NCBI RefSeq assembly: GCF_010122465.1
Contig: NZ_WLZY01000002.1
Span: 740,371 to 804,370 of the forward strand
DNA: 64,000 nucleotides
Reading direction: 5' to 3'
From: Phytoactinopolyspora mesophila
GTDB lineage: Bacteria > Actinomycetota > Actinomycetes > Jiangellales > Jiangellaceae
In this document: positions 16,628 through 24,927 of the stretch, piece by piece
How the letters are laid out: each line of letters begins with the position of its first letter
How positions within the stretch are numbered: position 1 is the first letter of the stretch
Program-made: the position numbers and the translations under genes
Notes under the pieces: generated by a model
Seen by the model: only the letters and a program-made list of their open reading frames with translations
The model's database searches: none
What the model was told of the DNA's origin: nothing

Positions 16628-17587
16628 TCAGGATGGCGTCGACGGCAGTTCGGACACGGCCCGTGGCGGCCGGTCCGCGGAACGCCGGCCGGTGGTGTCA
16701 TCGCCTCGAACTAGTGTGTGGACGATCGCCGTGGGCAGCTGAGCGATCGGCGGGCGGAGCGCTCCCCGCCAGGCCAGTCGGAGGAGCAGGCTCAGCGGTT
16801 GATCCTGGATCGGTACAACGACGCTGCCGTCGCTGGCGACCTCGCCCGGGCTGTCGGTCGTGAAGCTGACGCACCTGCCGGAGGCGACCAAACCACGGAT
16901 GACGCGGTCGTCGGAAACCTCGTGCAAGGTCTCAGGTAGGAAGCCGTGTCGCTCACAGGTGCTTATGAGGTCGTCATGTGCGGCCGGAGTCTGATCGCGG
17001 GGTGGCAGTGCGAGAGCGTGACCGGCGAGTTCTCCCAATCTGACGCGTCCGGCCCGAGCGGCCGGGTGTTCGGCAGGCAGTAGACAGTTCAACGTGACGT
17101 TCACCTGCGGGCCCAGAGTGAGGCCGCGTACGGCGGCCGGCTCGCGGAGCACTCCGACATCGGCGCGTGCATGGAAAAGGTCGTGGATCTGATCGGGTGT
17201 CGCTTGCTCGCTGATGTCGACATCGGCCTCCGGTGCGCTCCGGCGGCAGGCGGCAAAGAGTGCGGCATAGTGGCCCGAGCCCAGGCCAGGTGACACGCGC
17301 ACGGAGATCCGCGGCTTCGCCGGCTCTTCCTGGCGGCGTGCGAGCAACCGGAGCTGTTCGACCTCGTCCAGCACCCGGTGTGCCGCCGGCAGTAGGGCAT
17401 TCCCGGCCTCGGTCAGCGTGACCCCCTGGCTGCCTCGGTCGCACAGGCGTACCCCGAGTTCCGTTTCGAGACGTTTGAGCCCCTGTGACAAGGGTGGCTG
17501 GCGGATCCCCAGCCGTTGCGCGGCCTGCCCGAAATGCCGCTCATGGGCGATGGCGGTGAAGTACTCCAGATGCCGGACCAAGTCCAT
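16628..17587 (-). CDS. LysR family transcriptional regulator
   Basis: A 319-residue regulator. The winged HTH is at residues 1-60 (LEYFTAIAHERHFGQAAQRLGIRQPPLSQ), followed by a LysR substrate-binding domain (ADVGVLREPAAVRGL, LPAEHPAARAGRVRLGELAG) with a charged tail. The ATG at 17587 starts the HTH; the open frame extends far upstream without homology. A TATCGT box lies 8 nt before the ATG (17596-17601), which fits a leaderless promoter. It probably controls its own transcript including the downstream serine hydrolase. The inducer is unknown. Confidence 0.9.
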   Translation of the reverse strand: MDLVRHLEYFTAIAHERHFGQAAQRLGIRQPPLSQGLKRLETELGVRLCDRGSQGVTLTEAGNALLPAAHRVLDEVEQLRLLARRQEEPAKPRISVRVSPGLGSGHYAALFAACRRSAPEADVDISEQATPDQIHDLFHARADVGVLREPAAVRGLTLGPQVNVTLNCLLPAEHPAARAGRVRLGELAGHALALPPRDQTPAAHDDLISTCERHGFLPETLHEVSDDRVIRGLVASGRCVSFTTDSPGEVASDGSVVVPIQDQPLSLLLRLAWRGALRPPIAQLPTAIVHTLVRGDDTTGRRSADRPPRAVSELPSTPS

Positions 17588-17674
17588 GAAGAGGAACGAT
17601 ATTCGAAATCGATGGGAAGGAGGGTGATATCCATATTGGACCCGAGGCGTCGTCGCGTGTTTGGGTCGTGAATC

Positions 17675-18526
17675 GTGAGGCGCACATGGGGGTTGTGGGG
17701 CACGGCGGTGCTCGGTGTGGCGACTGCCGTCACGTTGATCGTCGCGCACGTCATGAGTGAACGAGCCTCGGTCGAAGGACTCGAAACATGGGGCGATATT
17801 GCCTTCCTCGACGACTACGCCGAGAACCTGGGCATCGTGATGGGAAGGGCGCGAGGACACAGCAGCGACCCCGAGGCGTTCGCACGGAGAGTCGATGGCC
17901 CAGGGCCGGATGTCGAGATTCTGAAGCTGTCCGGGGCGACGCACGAAGGCGGGGCCGAGATCGTCCTGCGGCTGCGCAGACATCGGCCCGAGCGCCAGGG
18001 CTGGAGCTGGATGCCGCCGGGCAACGCGGACACCTACGAGATCAGTGCTTGCTATCGGTGGGTGTTCGGCGCACCTGACGGTCGCGAGGGTCCGGAACGG
18101 CTCAGGAAGTGCCCGGACAATCCGGTGATCCACCTCGGCCCTCCTCCCGTGGTCCCCGCGATCCCGGGTGGTTTCCCCGATCGGCTGGAAGCCGATCTGA
18201 GGTTGCTGAACGCTGCTGACAGGGAGTCCGAGTCTGCGGTTGCGCGCACGGTACGGTCGACCTACGGCGAGGCAGCCGATGCTGCCCTCGACGTGCCGGG
18301 GACGCACCCTGACGAGATATTGAACAGCAATGATGTTCTAGCAGGAGATGACTGGTTAGTGACCGTGGACAATGCGATCGGAATAGCAATAGGCCAGGAC
18401 AGGGAGTGCGTGCTTGGCCGAGTCACCGCACATGAGGTGAGGGTGTGGCATCCGCCGCGCATCGCCCTCGAGCGCGGTGAGATCGGCTGCTCGGCGAGCT
18501 GGGCAGCGCGGGGCGGTGAGCTATGA
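17675..18526 (+). CDS. Membrane-anchored extracytoplasmic protein, unknown
   Basis: A 283-residue protein. One N-terminal hydrophobic segment (RRTWGLWGTAVLGVATAVTL) acts as an anchor or signal, and the rest appears soluble with several Cys (SACYRW, RLRKCPDN, DRECVLG, IGCSAS). No known domain is recognised. Its stop overlaps the start of the PBP lipoprotein by four bases (ATGA), so the two are co-translated and probably work together at the cell wall. The start is a GTG; an upstream ribosome site is not obvious. Confidence 0.75.
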   Translation: MRRTWGLWGTAVLGVATAVTLIVAHVMSERASVEGLETWGDIAFLDDYAENLGIVMGRARGHSSDPEAFARRVDGPGPDVEILKLSGATHEGGAEIVLRLRRHRPERQGWSWMPPGNADTYEISACYRWVFGAPDGREGPERLRKCPDNPVIHLGPPPVVPAIPGGFPDRLEADLRLLNAADRESESAVARTVRSTYGEAADAALDVPGTHPDEILNSNDVLAGDDWLVTVDNAIGIAIGQDRECVLGRVTAHEVRVWHPPRIALERGEIGCSASWAARGGEL

Positions 18527-20598
18527 GCGTCCCAACACACCTCGGAACCCGCCGGATGCGGGGCATGGCCATCGCGGGTATCGCCTCGACGGCGCTCATT
18601 CTGTCGTCGTGCAGCGGCGACCCGCCCGACCCGGACCCGGCGGCCGAAGCAGTGGCCGAAGCGCTCGTCTCGGGAGAGTTCGGGGGCGTCGCATTGGCGG
18701 GTGCAGCTGCCAGTGACGTCGAGGCCGAGTTCGAAGAGATCGTCGAAGGCATGGGCGGGCTGACCAGGTCGGTCGACGTCCGGGCCATCGTGGCCGATGA
18801 GGAGCTCGAGGACGCGTGGGCCGTCACGTATGACGTCTCATGGAATCTGAGTGGTGACACCAACGGGACAGGCGGGGAAGCGAACGGCGACGACGCACCC
18901 CCGGACGACGAGCCGGACGACGCGGATGAGACGGACGACGCATCGGAAGAAGACGGGGAAGACGACCCCGGCGAAGATGACAGCGAGGCGAGTGCGTCCG
19001 TCGAGTGGTCTTACTCCACCACGGCGCGGCTGATCCTCGACGACGAGGGCGAGGATGAGCAATGGCGCACGGAGTGGGCGCCGTCGCTACTGCACCCCGA
19101 CCTGGAGTCCGGTGACCGGCTCCGGCTGCGCCGCCAATCCGCCGAACGGGCCGAGATCTTTGGCGCGGGCGGGTCGGTCCTGGTGACTGACCGTGATGTG
19201 TTCCGCATCGGCATCGACAAGACCAAGTTCGACGACGGCACCAGTGAAGGCGACATGGTTGCTGCCGCGGAAGCGCTGGCCGACGTCGTCGGCGTTGATC
19301 CCGAGGGCCTTGGGGAGCGCGTCCGGGCGACGGGTGACCAAGCCTTCGTCGATGCCGTGACCCTGCGGCAGACCGATGTGGGCTCGATACTCAACGACAT
19401 CGAAGACATCGACGGCGCCGTGGCATTACCGGACACCATGCAGCTCGCGCCGACTCGCGAATTCGCGCGGCCGATTCTGGGCACGGTCGGCGACGCGACA
19501 GCGGAGATCGTCGAGGAATCCGAAGGACGTATTCAAGCTGGCGACCTGGTAGGCACGTCCGGTCTGCAGCGTCAGTACGACGAACGGCTAAGGGGCACAC
19601 CGGGGCTTCAGATACAGATCGTGCCGAGCGACGGCGACCCGTCGACCGTTCACGAGAACGAGCCCGAAGCGGGAGAGGACCTGGTCACCACCCTCAGCAT
19701 CGACTTGCAGATGTATGCCGAAGATGTGCTGTCCGACGTGGGGCCGCCGAGCGCGATCGTCGCCGTCCAGCCGTCGACGGGTCATGTCTTGGCTGCGGCC
19801 AGTGGGCCCGGCAGCGAGGGCTACTCCACTGCCACGCTGGGACAGTACGCTCCTGGCTCGACCTTCAAAGTCGCCACGGCGCTGGCGTTGCTCCGCGCCG
19901 GGCTGACACCGGACAGTTCGGTCGAGTGCCCGGACACCATCAACATCGACGGCCGCGAGTTCGGCAACTACAGCGCCTACCCGGAGAGTGCCCTTGGCGA
20001 GATCACCCTCCGCACGGCGCTGGCTGAATCGTGCAACACCGCCTTCATCGGTCTGAACGGCGAAGTGCCGCAGAGCGCGCTCGCTGAGGCGGCCAATTCG
20101 CTGGGGCTTGGGCTGGGCAACGAGAACGAGCTGGGCTACTCGGCCTTTCTCGGATCCGCGCCAGACGAGGCCGACGGCACCGCGCATGCCGCTTCGATGA
20201 TCGGTCAGGGCGAGCTGCTGGCTTCACCGCTGGCGATGGCGACCGTCGCGGCGTCGATCTCCGCCGGAGAGACGGTGGCGCCACGCCTCGTCGAGGGGGC
20301 CGGCGAGACGGACCCCGAACCGTCTGTTCCGTTTGATGACGACGAGGCGGAGCAACTGCGCGACATGATGTACGCGGCGGTGGACAGCGGGAGCGCGACT
20401 TTCTTGCAGAGTGTCCCCGGTGAGCGAGTGGGGGCCAAGACCGGCACGGCTGAGTACGGCACGGACAGTCCGCCGCGCACTCATGCCTGGATGATCGCTA
20501 TTCAGGGTGACTTCGCCGTCGCCGTGTTCGTCGAGGACGGTGACTCCGGGTCGCAGACGGCTGGTCCGTTGCTCGAAGAGTTCCTCAGCGGGATCTGA
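18523..20598 (+). CDS. Penicillin-binding lipoprotein (MecA-N type transpeptidase)
   Basis: A 691-residue class B PBP. A lipoprotein signal ends at Cys30 (LILSSC). An NTF2-like MecA_N domain is interrupted by a very acidic linker (about residues 118-156, mostly Asp/Glu). A dimerisation region follows, and then the transpeptidase with STFK (446-449), SCN (503-505) and KTGT (639-642). The enzyme would cross-link peptidoglycan outside the membrane. Similar lipid-anchored PBPs occur across actinobacteria (for example M. tuberculosis Rv2864c). It is translationally coupled to the unknown protein upstream. A long palindrome follows its stop. Confidence 0.92.
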   Translation: MSVPTHLGTRRMRGMAIAGIASTALILSSCSGDPPDPDPAAEAVAEALVSGEFGGVALAGAAASDVEAEFEEIVEGMGGLTRSVDVRAIVADEELEDAWAVTYDVSWNLSGDTNGTGGEANGDDAPPDDEPDDADETDDASEEDGEDDPGEDDSEASASVEWSYSTTARLILDDEGEDEQWRTEWAPSLLHPDLESGDRLRLRRQSAERAEIFGAGGSVLVTDRDVFRIGIDKTKFDDGTSEGDMVAAAEALADVVGVDPEGLGERVRATGDQAFVDAVTLRQTDVGSILNDIEDIDGAVALPDTMQLAPTREFARPILGTVGDATAEIVEESEGRIQAGDLVGTSGLQRQYDERLRGTPGLQIQIVPSDGDPSTVHENEPEAGEDLVTTLSIDLQMYAEDVLSDVGPPSAIVAVQPSTGHVLAAASGPGSEGYSTATLGQYAPGSTFKVATALALLRAGLTPDSSVECPDTINIDGREFGNYSAYPESALGEITLRTALAESCNTAFIGLNGEVPQSALAEAANSLGLGLGNENELGYSAFLGSAPDEADGTAHAASMIGQGELLASPLAMATVAASISAGETVAPRLVEGAGETDPEPSVPFDDDEAEQLRDMMYAAVDSGSATFLQSVPGERVGAKTGTAEYGTDSPPRTHAWMIAIQGDFAVAVFVEDGDSGSQTAGPLLEEFLSGI

Positions 20599-20601
20599 GT
20601 T

Positions 20602-20677
20602 GCCGACTTCGATACCGCCAGGTGGAGTTTGCGGCCGGAAACCGGCCCGGAACCCCTCTGGCGGTATCGAAGTCGGC
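20602..20677. repeat. Single-copy palindrome F
   Basis: Perfect 20-nt arms (GCCGACTTCGATACCGCCAG and its complement) enclose a smaller GGCCGG/CCGGCC hairpin. It lies between the convergent PBP and phosphofructokinase genes, a site suited to a bidirectional terminator. No second copy is seen in the window. Confidence 0.9.
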
Positions 20678-20688
20678 TCGAAATTCGG

Positions 20689-21903
20689 CTAGCTGACGGG
20701 CTGGTTGATCGCGCTCAGCAAGTCGGCGAACCACGGGGTGGCGGGGTCGAACGCCTTGCCGCCCTTGACTCGCTCGAACTCGATGGCGCGCAGCCGTCCA
20801 CCGTGCTCTTCGTCGTGCCCGATCAGGCCGCCTTCGCGGCGTAGCGCACACTCGACCGCATAATCGGTGCAGCTCTTGATCAGCCGAAGGTCGTCGGCGT
20901 TGGCCGCGGCGGACCGGCTGTAGTATCCGCTCTTCTCCACGCGGACCTTCTCCGCGCCGAGCCGCGCGGCGAATTGCTTGGCGAACCACTCACCCGGATT
21001 GACTTTGTCCAGCTTGACGTGGCCGAACGGGTCGCGGGGGACTTCCTGCCCGGATGCCTCCAGCTCGGCGACGATCTCCTCGACCCCGGCGCCCTCGGAC
21101 AAGAAGATGGTGGCGCAGCCGATCTCGTCCATGATGGCGCGCAGCCGGCCGGCCTCGGCATCGATGTCGAGCTCGAGTTCCGGCACGTAGACGGCGTGCA
21201 CATCCCAGCGTCGCGGATCGACACCGATCTCCGGCGCCCATTCCTGAGTAGCCAGCCAGGACCGGTAGGCGCGTGCGGTGGCAGCGGTGAGCCAGCCGCA
21301 GTGGCGGCCCATGACCTCGTGGATCACCAGGTGGCGCGGATTGGATGTGTTCTCGGTGACGACGTTCTGTGCGTACCGTGCGCCTTGCTCGGCCGCGGTC
21401 CATGCCCCGAGGCTCTGGCGCACGGGGATGATGTCGTTGTCGACGGTCTTCGGCAGGCCGACGACGGTCAGCTGGTACTCATGACGAGCGAGGAACGCCG
21501 CGAGGTCGGCGGCAGTGGTGTTGGTGTCGTCGCCGCCGATGGTGTGCAGGACGTCGACGCCGTCGCGCTCCAGTTGCTCCGCGGCGACCTGCAACGGGTC
21601 CTGACCCTCGGCCACTAGACCGCGCTTGACCGCATCTTCGACGTTGGTGAGTTTGACGCGGCTGTTGCCGATCGGGCTTCCGCCGAATCGGTGCAGCCGG
21701 TGGGCAGTGGCACGGATCTCGGGCGTGATCGTGACCGAGCGGCCGGTAAGAAGCCCTGCGTAGCCATCGAGGTAGCCGATGATCTCGACGTCCGGCGCGA
21801 TCTCGGTGTAGCGCTCGATGAGGCCGCCCACAGCAGACGAGAGACAGGGTGCCAAGCCCCCTGCGGTCAGCATCGCGACTTTACGAATCGGCTGTTCAGG
21901 CAT
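20689..21903 (-). CDS. Phosphofructokinase, PPi-dependent type
   Basis: A 404-residue group II-like PFK. The Gly-rich start AMLTAGGLAPCLSSAVGG is followed by GGDD (residues 123-126), the catalytic PKTVDND (151-157) and VIHEVMGRHCGWL. The Asp in GGDD and the Lys in PKT are the residue pair associated with pyrophosphate-dependent rather than ATP-dependent enzymes, so fructose 6-phosphate is probably phosphorylated reversibly with PPi. The ATG at 21903 has a GGAAAGG site. The gene diverges from class II DAHP synthase across a family D repeat. Confidence 0.88.
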   Translation of the reverse strand: MPEQPIRKVAMLTAGGLAPCLSSAVGGLIERYTEIAPDVEIIGYLDGYAGLLTGRSVTITPEIRATAHRLHRFGGSPIGNSRVKLTNVEDAVKRGLVAEGQDPLQVAAEQLERDGVDVLHTIGGDDTNTTAADLAAFLARHEYQLTVVGLPKTVDNDIIPVRQSLGAWTAAEQGARYAQNVVTENTSNPRHLVIHEVMGRHCGWLTAATARAYRSWLATQEWAPEIGVDPRRWDVHAVYVPELELDIDAEAGRLRAIMDEIGCATIFLSEGAGVEEIVAELEASGQEVPRDPFGHVKLDKVNPGEWFAKQFAARLGAEKVRVEKSGYYSRSAAANADDLRLIKSCTDYAVECALRREGGLIGHDEEHGGRLRAIEFERVKGGKAFDPATPWFADLLSAINQPVS

Positions 21904-22007
21904 GGTTTTGACCTTTCCGCACACACTTCCCGCGCATTCAAGATGTTGGCGACGCATCACGCCGTCGTGCTGCGGTCCCATGCAACCCTATCTAAGGTGC
22001 CGATTCG

Positions 22008-22091
22008 CCGGACACTGCGTTGCGTCCTGCAGAGTGTGGCTCCCGGCGCACGCCGTGCAGGACGCAGCGCAACGTCCTGCGAACAGTCCGG
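22008..22091. repeat. Family D repeat, copy 1 (with outer arms)
   Basis: The 44-bp core 22022-22065 begins GCGTCCTGC and ends GCAGGACGC. An extra half-site AACGTCCTGC follows at 22071-22080, and CCGGAC/GTCCGG form an outer pair. It lies in the divergent gap between phosphofructokinase and DAHP synthase. Other copies are at 46847, 49136, 49192 and 62078. Confidence 0.9.
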
Positions 22092-22141
22092 AACGTGGGA
22101 TGTTTCGGCCAAATGACGGAAGACCCCTTACTCTTGGCCGG

Positions 22142-23503
22142 GTGACGTCGCATGCCGATCCCGACCTGTTCGCTGAGCTGACCGCTGAACTGAGTGGCTT
22201 CCCTGCCGCACAGCAGCCGGACTGGCCGGATCGTGGCGCGGTCGATCAGGCGGTATCTGAGCTTCGGGCCATGCCTCCTCTGGTGTTCGCCGGTGAATGC
22301 GACCTGCTCCGCGAGCGGTTGGCCGCGGTCTCGCGCGGCGAGGCATTCTTGCTGCAAGGCGGCGACTGCGCCGAGACCTTCGACGGGGTCACCGCGGACA
22401 ACGTTCGCAACAAACTCAAGACGCTCCTGCAGATGGCTGTCGTGCTGACATATGCCGCCAGCATGCCGGTGGTGAAGGTCGGGCGGCTGGCCGGCCAGTT
22501 CGCCAAGCCGCGTTCCAAGCCGACTGAGATCCGCGACGGCGTCACGCTGCCGGCCTTCCGCGGCGATATCGTCAACGGTTTCGAGTTCTCTGAGAGCAGC
22601 CGCACCCCGGATCCAGCACGGATGGTGCGCGCCTACCACGCTTCGGCAGCGACACTGAACCTGACCCGCGCGTTCGTCGGAGGTGGCTTCGCCGACCTTC
22701 ACCAGGTACACGCGTGGAACACCGACTTCGTCCGCTCGTCACCAGCCGGTCAGCGCTACGAGCGGTTGGCTGGCCGCATCGACCAGGCGTTGCGCTTCAT
22801 GCGCGCCATCGAGGTCGAGTCGGAGAACGTCCACAAGGTCGAGCTCTACTCCAGTCACGAAGCGCTGCTGCTTGACTACGAGACCGCGCTGACCAGGGTT
22901 GATTCACGTACCGGTCAGCCGTACGACGTCTCCGGCCACTTCGTCTGGGTGGGAGAGCGCACCAGGCAGCTCGACGGCGCCCACCTGGAATTCGCGTCCC
23001 GGATCCGCAACCCGATCGGGGTGAAGGTCGGGCCCACAACGTCGCCCGACGACCTGATGGCCCTCGCGGAGAAGCTGGATCCGGACCGTGAGCCTGGTCG
23101 GCTGACCTTCGTCTCCCGGATGGGCGCCAAGGCGATACGCGACGGTCTGCCGCCATTGATCGAGAAGGCGATTGCCAGCGGTCTCGTGGCGTCGTGGATA
23201 TGTGACCCGATGCACGGCAACACCTACGAGGCTCCGAGCGGGCACAAAACCCGGCGTTTCGACGACGTGATGGACGAGGTGCGTGGCTTCTTCGAGGTTC
23301 ATCGCACTTTGGGCACTCACCCGGGCGGGCTGCACGTCGAGCTCACCGGCGACGACGTCACCGAGTGTGTCGGCGGCGGGGATCCCATTGCCGAGGACGG
23401 CTTGCACAGCCGCTACGAGACGGTGTGCGATCCACGGCTGAACCGCACCCAGTCTCTGGAACTTGCCTTCCTCGTCGCCGAACTGCTCGACACCGCGCGC
23501 TGA
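22142..23503 (+). CDS. aroG: Class II 3-deoxy-7-phosphoheptulonate synthase
   Basis: A 453-residue class II DAHP synthase, first step of the shikimate pathway (phosphoenolpyruvate plus erythrose 4-phosphate). Recognisable segments are FLLQGGDCAETFDG, KVGRLAGQFAKPRS, FVWVGERTRQLDGAH, KVGPTTSPDDL and the metal-binding DPMHGNTYEA. The length and motifs match M. tuberculosis AroG. The GTG at 22142 is chosen because a TACTCT box (22129-22134) lies 7 nt upstream and the longer frame crosses a repeat. A separate class I enzyme is encoded at 31454-32512. It converges on trpS. Confidence 0.93.
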   Translation: MTSHADPDLFAELTAELSGFPAAQQPDWPDRGAVDQAVSELRAMPPLVFAGECDLLRERLAAVSRGEAFLLQGGDCAETFDGVTADNVRNKLKTLLQMAVVLTYAASMPVVKVGRLAGQFAKPRSKPTEIRDGVTLPAFRGDIVNGFEFSESSRTPDPARMVRAYHASAATLNLTRAFVGGGFADLHQVHAWNTDFVRSSPAGQRYERLAGRIDQALRFMRAIEVESENVHKVELYSSHEALLLDYETALTRVDSRTGQPYDVSGHFVWVGERTRQLDGAHLEFASRIRNPIGVKVGPTTSPDDLMALAEKLDPDREPGRLTFVSRMGAKAIRDGLPPLIEKAIASGLVASWICDPMHGNTYEAPSGHKTRRFDDVMDEVRGFFEVHRTLGTHPGGLHVELTGDDVTECVGGGDPIAEDGLHSRYETVCDPRLNRTQSLELAFLVAELLDTAR

Positions 23504-23559
23504 AGCCTGCCCGCCGACGCGTGCGGCAAGCTGGTCCCAGTGCTTCTCGCCGAGCCTCG

Positions 23560-24621
23560 TCAGTAGCGCATGCCCATCGCGTCCTGAACGTCAGCGAGTG
23601 TCCGGTTGGCGACGTCGTTGGCGCGCTCGCTCCCGGCGCGCAACACGTCGCGGACGAGTTCCGGATGGGCGGCGAGCTCAGCGCGTCGTGCCCGGAGTGG
23701 TCGCAGGTGTTCGTTGACGGCTTCGGTGACCACGCGTTTGAGGCCGCTGGCGCCGCTGTCGCCGACCTCCATGGCCAGCTCGGCCGGGTCCGAACCACCG
23801 CACAACGCCCCCATGAGCAGCAGACTGGCGACCTCGGGCCGCCGCTCGGGCTCGAAGGTGATCAGCCGTTCGCTGTCAGTGACTGCGCGCCGGATGAGGT
23901 CCGCGGTCTCGTCCTCGCCGGCGCTGAGGGCGATGCCGTTGCGGCGGCTCTTGCTCATCTTCCGGCCGTCGACGCCGAGCAGCGTCGGCGCCGGCGACAG
24001 TAGCCCTTGTGGTTCGGCGAACAGCGAACGCCCGGCGGAGAAGCGCTCGTTGAACCGGCGGGCCAGTAGCCGTGCCTGTTCGATGTGCGGCAATTGGTCC
24101 GCGCCGACGGGCACCAGGTTGCCATGACAGAACAGGATGTCGGCGGCTTGGTGCACCGGATAGGTCAGGAGTAGGCCGCTGATGGAGCGGATGCCGGCTG
24201 CCTCGGCCTCATCCTTGACCGTTGGATTCCGCTGCATCTCGGCGACGCTGGTGAGCGCCAGGAACGGCAGTAGCAGCTGGTTGAGGGCCGGCACCGAGCT
24301 GTGGGTGAAGATGGTGGTTCGCTGGGGATTCAGACCGGCAGCGAGGTAGTCGAGGACGACCTCGTGCACGGTGGTCGCGATGCTGGCTGGAAGGTGGCGG
24401 TCGGTGATGACCTGATAATCCGCGATCACCACGTAGGTCTCCACGCCGAGTGCCTGTAGCTCGACCCGATTGCGTAGTGTCCCCAGGTAGTGCCCAATGT
24501 GCAGCGGGCCCGTGGGGCGATCGCCGGTCAGCACGCGGTAGCGTTCCGGAAATGTCTGGACGTCGCCGGGATCAGCCAGCAGGGTCTCACGGATGATCGC
24601 CGGGTTCACGGTGTTCGTCAT
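23560..24621 (-). CDS. trpS: Tryptophanyl-tRNA synthetase, attenuator-controlled
   Basis: A 353-residue class Ic synthetase with HIGH at residues 41-44 and KMSKS at 221-225; it charges tRNA-Trp. An AAGGAG site precedes the ATG. The mRNA leader (24622-24781) encodes a peptide with three consecutive Trp codons and two mutually exclusive hairpins, a classic ribosome-mediated attenuator. In Streptomyces coelicolor the auxiliary, indolmycin-resistant TrpRS gene is known to be controlled this way, so this copy may likewise be an auxiliary enzyme. Whether a second trpS exists elsewhere cannot be seen here. Confidence 0.93.
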   Translation of the reverse strand: MTNTVNPAIIRETLLADPGDVQTFPERYRVLTGDRPTGPLHIGHYLGTLRNRVELQALGVETYVVIADYQVITDRHLPASIATTVHEVVLDYLAAGLNPQRTTIFTHSSVPALNQLLLPFLALTSVAEMQRNPTVKDEAEAAGIRSISGLLLTYPVHQAADILFCHGNLVPVGADQLPHIEQARLLARRFNERFSAGRSLFAEPQGLLSPAPTLLGVDGRKMSKSRRNGIALSAGEDETADLIRRAVTDSERLITFEPERRPEVASLLLMGALCGGSDPAELAMEVGDSGASGLKRVVTEAVNEHLRPLRARRAELAAHPELVRDVLRAGSERANDVANRTLADVQDAMGMRY

Positions 24622-24690
24622 GGTTCTGCTCCTTGGATGAGGAGCCGCCGACGACGGGCCAGCCGATGAGGTCGTGACGATGAAATTTCT

Positions 24691-24738
24691 CGGCCGCCTG
24701 CGACGGCGGCCGATGGGTGTGCTCGGGTCGGGCCGCCG
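24691..24738 (-). promoter_or_regulatory. Trp attenuator: terminator and antiterminator hairpins
   Basis: On the minus strand, CGGCCGCC (24712-24705) pairs with GGCGGCCG (24698-24691) across a 6-nt loop, giving an 8-bp GC stem followed by AGAAATTT. Upstream, CGGCGGCC (24738-24731), just past the leader-peptide stop codon, is perfectly complementary to GGCCGCCG (24711-24704), which overlaps the terminator's 5' arm. Stalling at the Trp codons would free the upstream arm and block the terminator; finishing translation would cover it. Confidence 0.82.
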
Positions 24739-24739
24739 G

Positions 24740-24781
24740 TTAGGGCAGCCACCACCAAGAGGCGAGCACAGTAAACGTCAC
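24740..24781 (-). CDS. trpS leader peptide (V/M-TFTVLASWWWLP)
   Basis: A 13-codon frame starts at GTG 24781 and ends TGG TGG TGG CTG CCC TAA. Three adjacent Trp codons sit five codons before the stop, placing a stalled ribosome just upstream of the antiterminator arm. No ribosome site is visible. A CATACT box (24794-24789) lies 7 nt before the GTG, so the leader may be translated from a leaderless transcript that begins at the start codon. Confidence 0.8.
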   Translation of the reverse strand: MTFTVLASWWWLP

Positions 24782-24811
24782 GTCCAGCAGTATGTCATGC
24801 CACCACCCTTC

Positions 24812-24904
24812 TCGGTGATCGTCAGTGCGTTGTGGCTGCTGACCGCAGTGCAAATTGGGGCAAAATGCGCCGCGCGACGACCACAACGCACTGACGATCA
24901 CCGA
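24812..24904. repeat. Palindrome family E, copy 1
   Basis: Arms of about 24 nt contain CGGTGATCGTCAGTGCGTTG; the loop has TTGGGGCAAAATGCG. It lies between the start region of trpS and the stop of the FAD oxidase gene, both on the minus strand. With the attenuator it fills the 306-nt gap 24622-24927. Copies 2 and 3 are at 29032 and 30288. Confidence 0.92.
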
Positions 24905-24927
24905 AAGGGGCGCGAACTGGCTGACGA

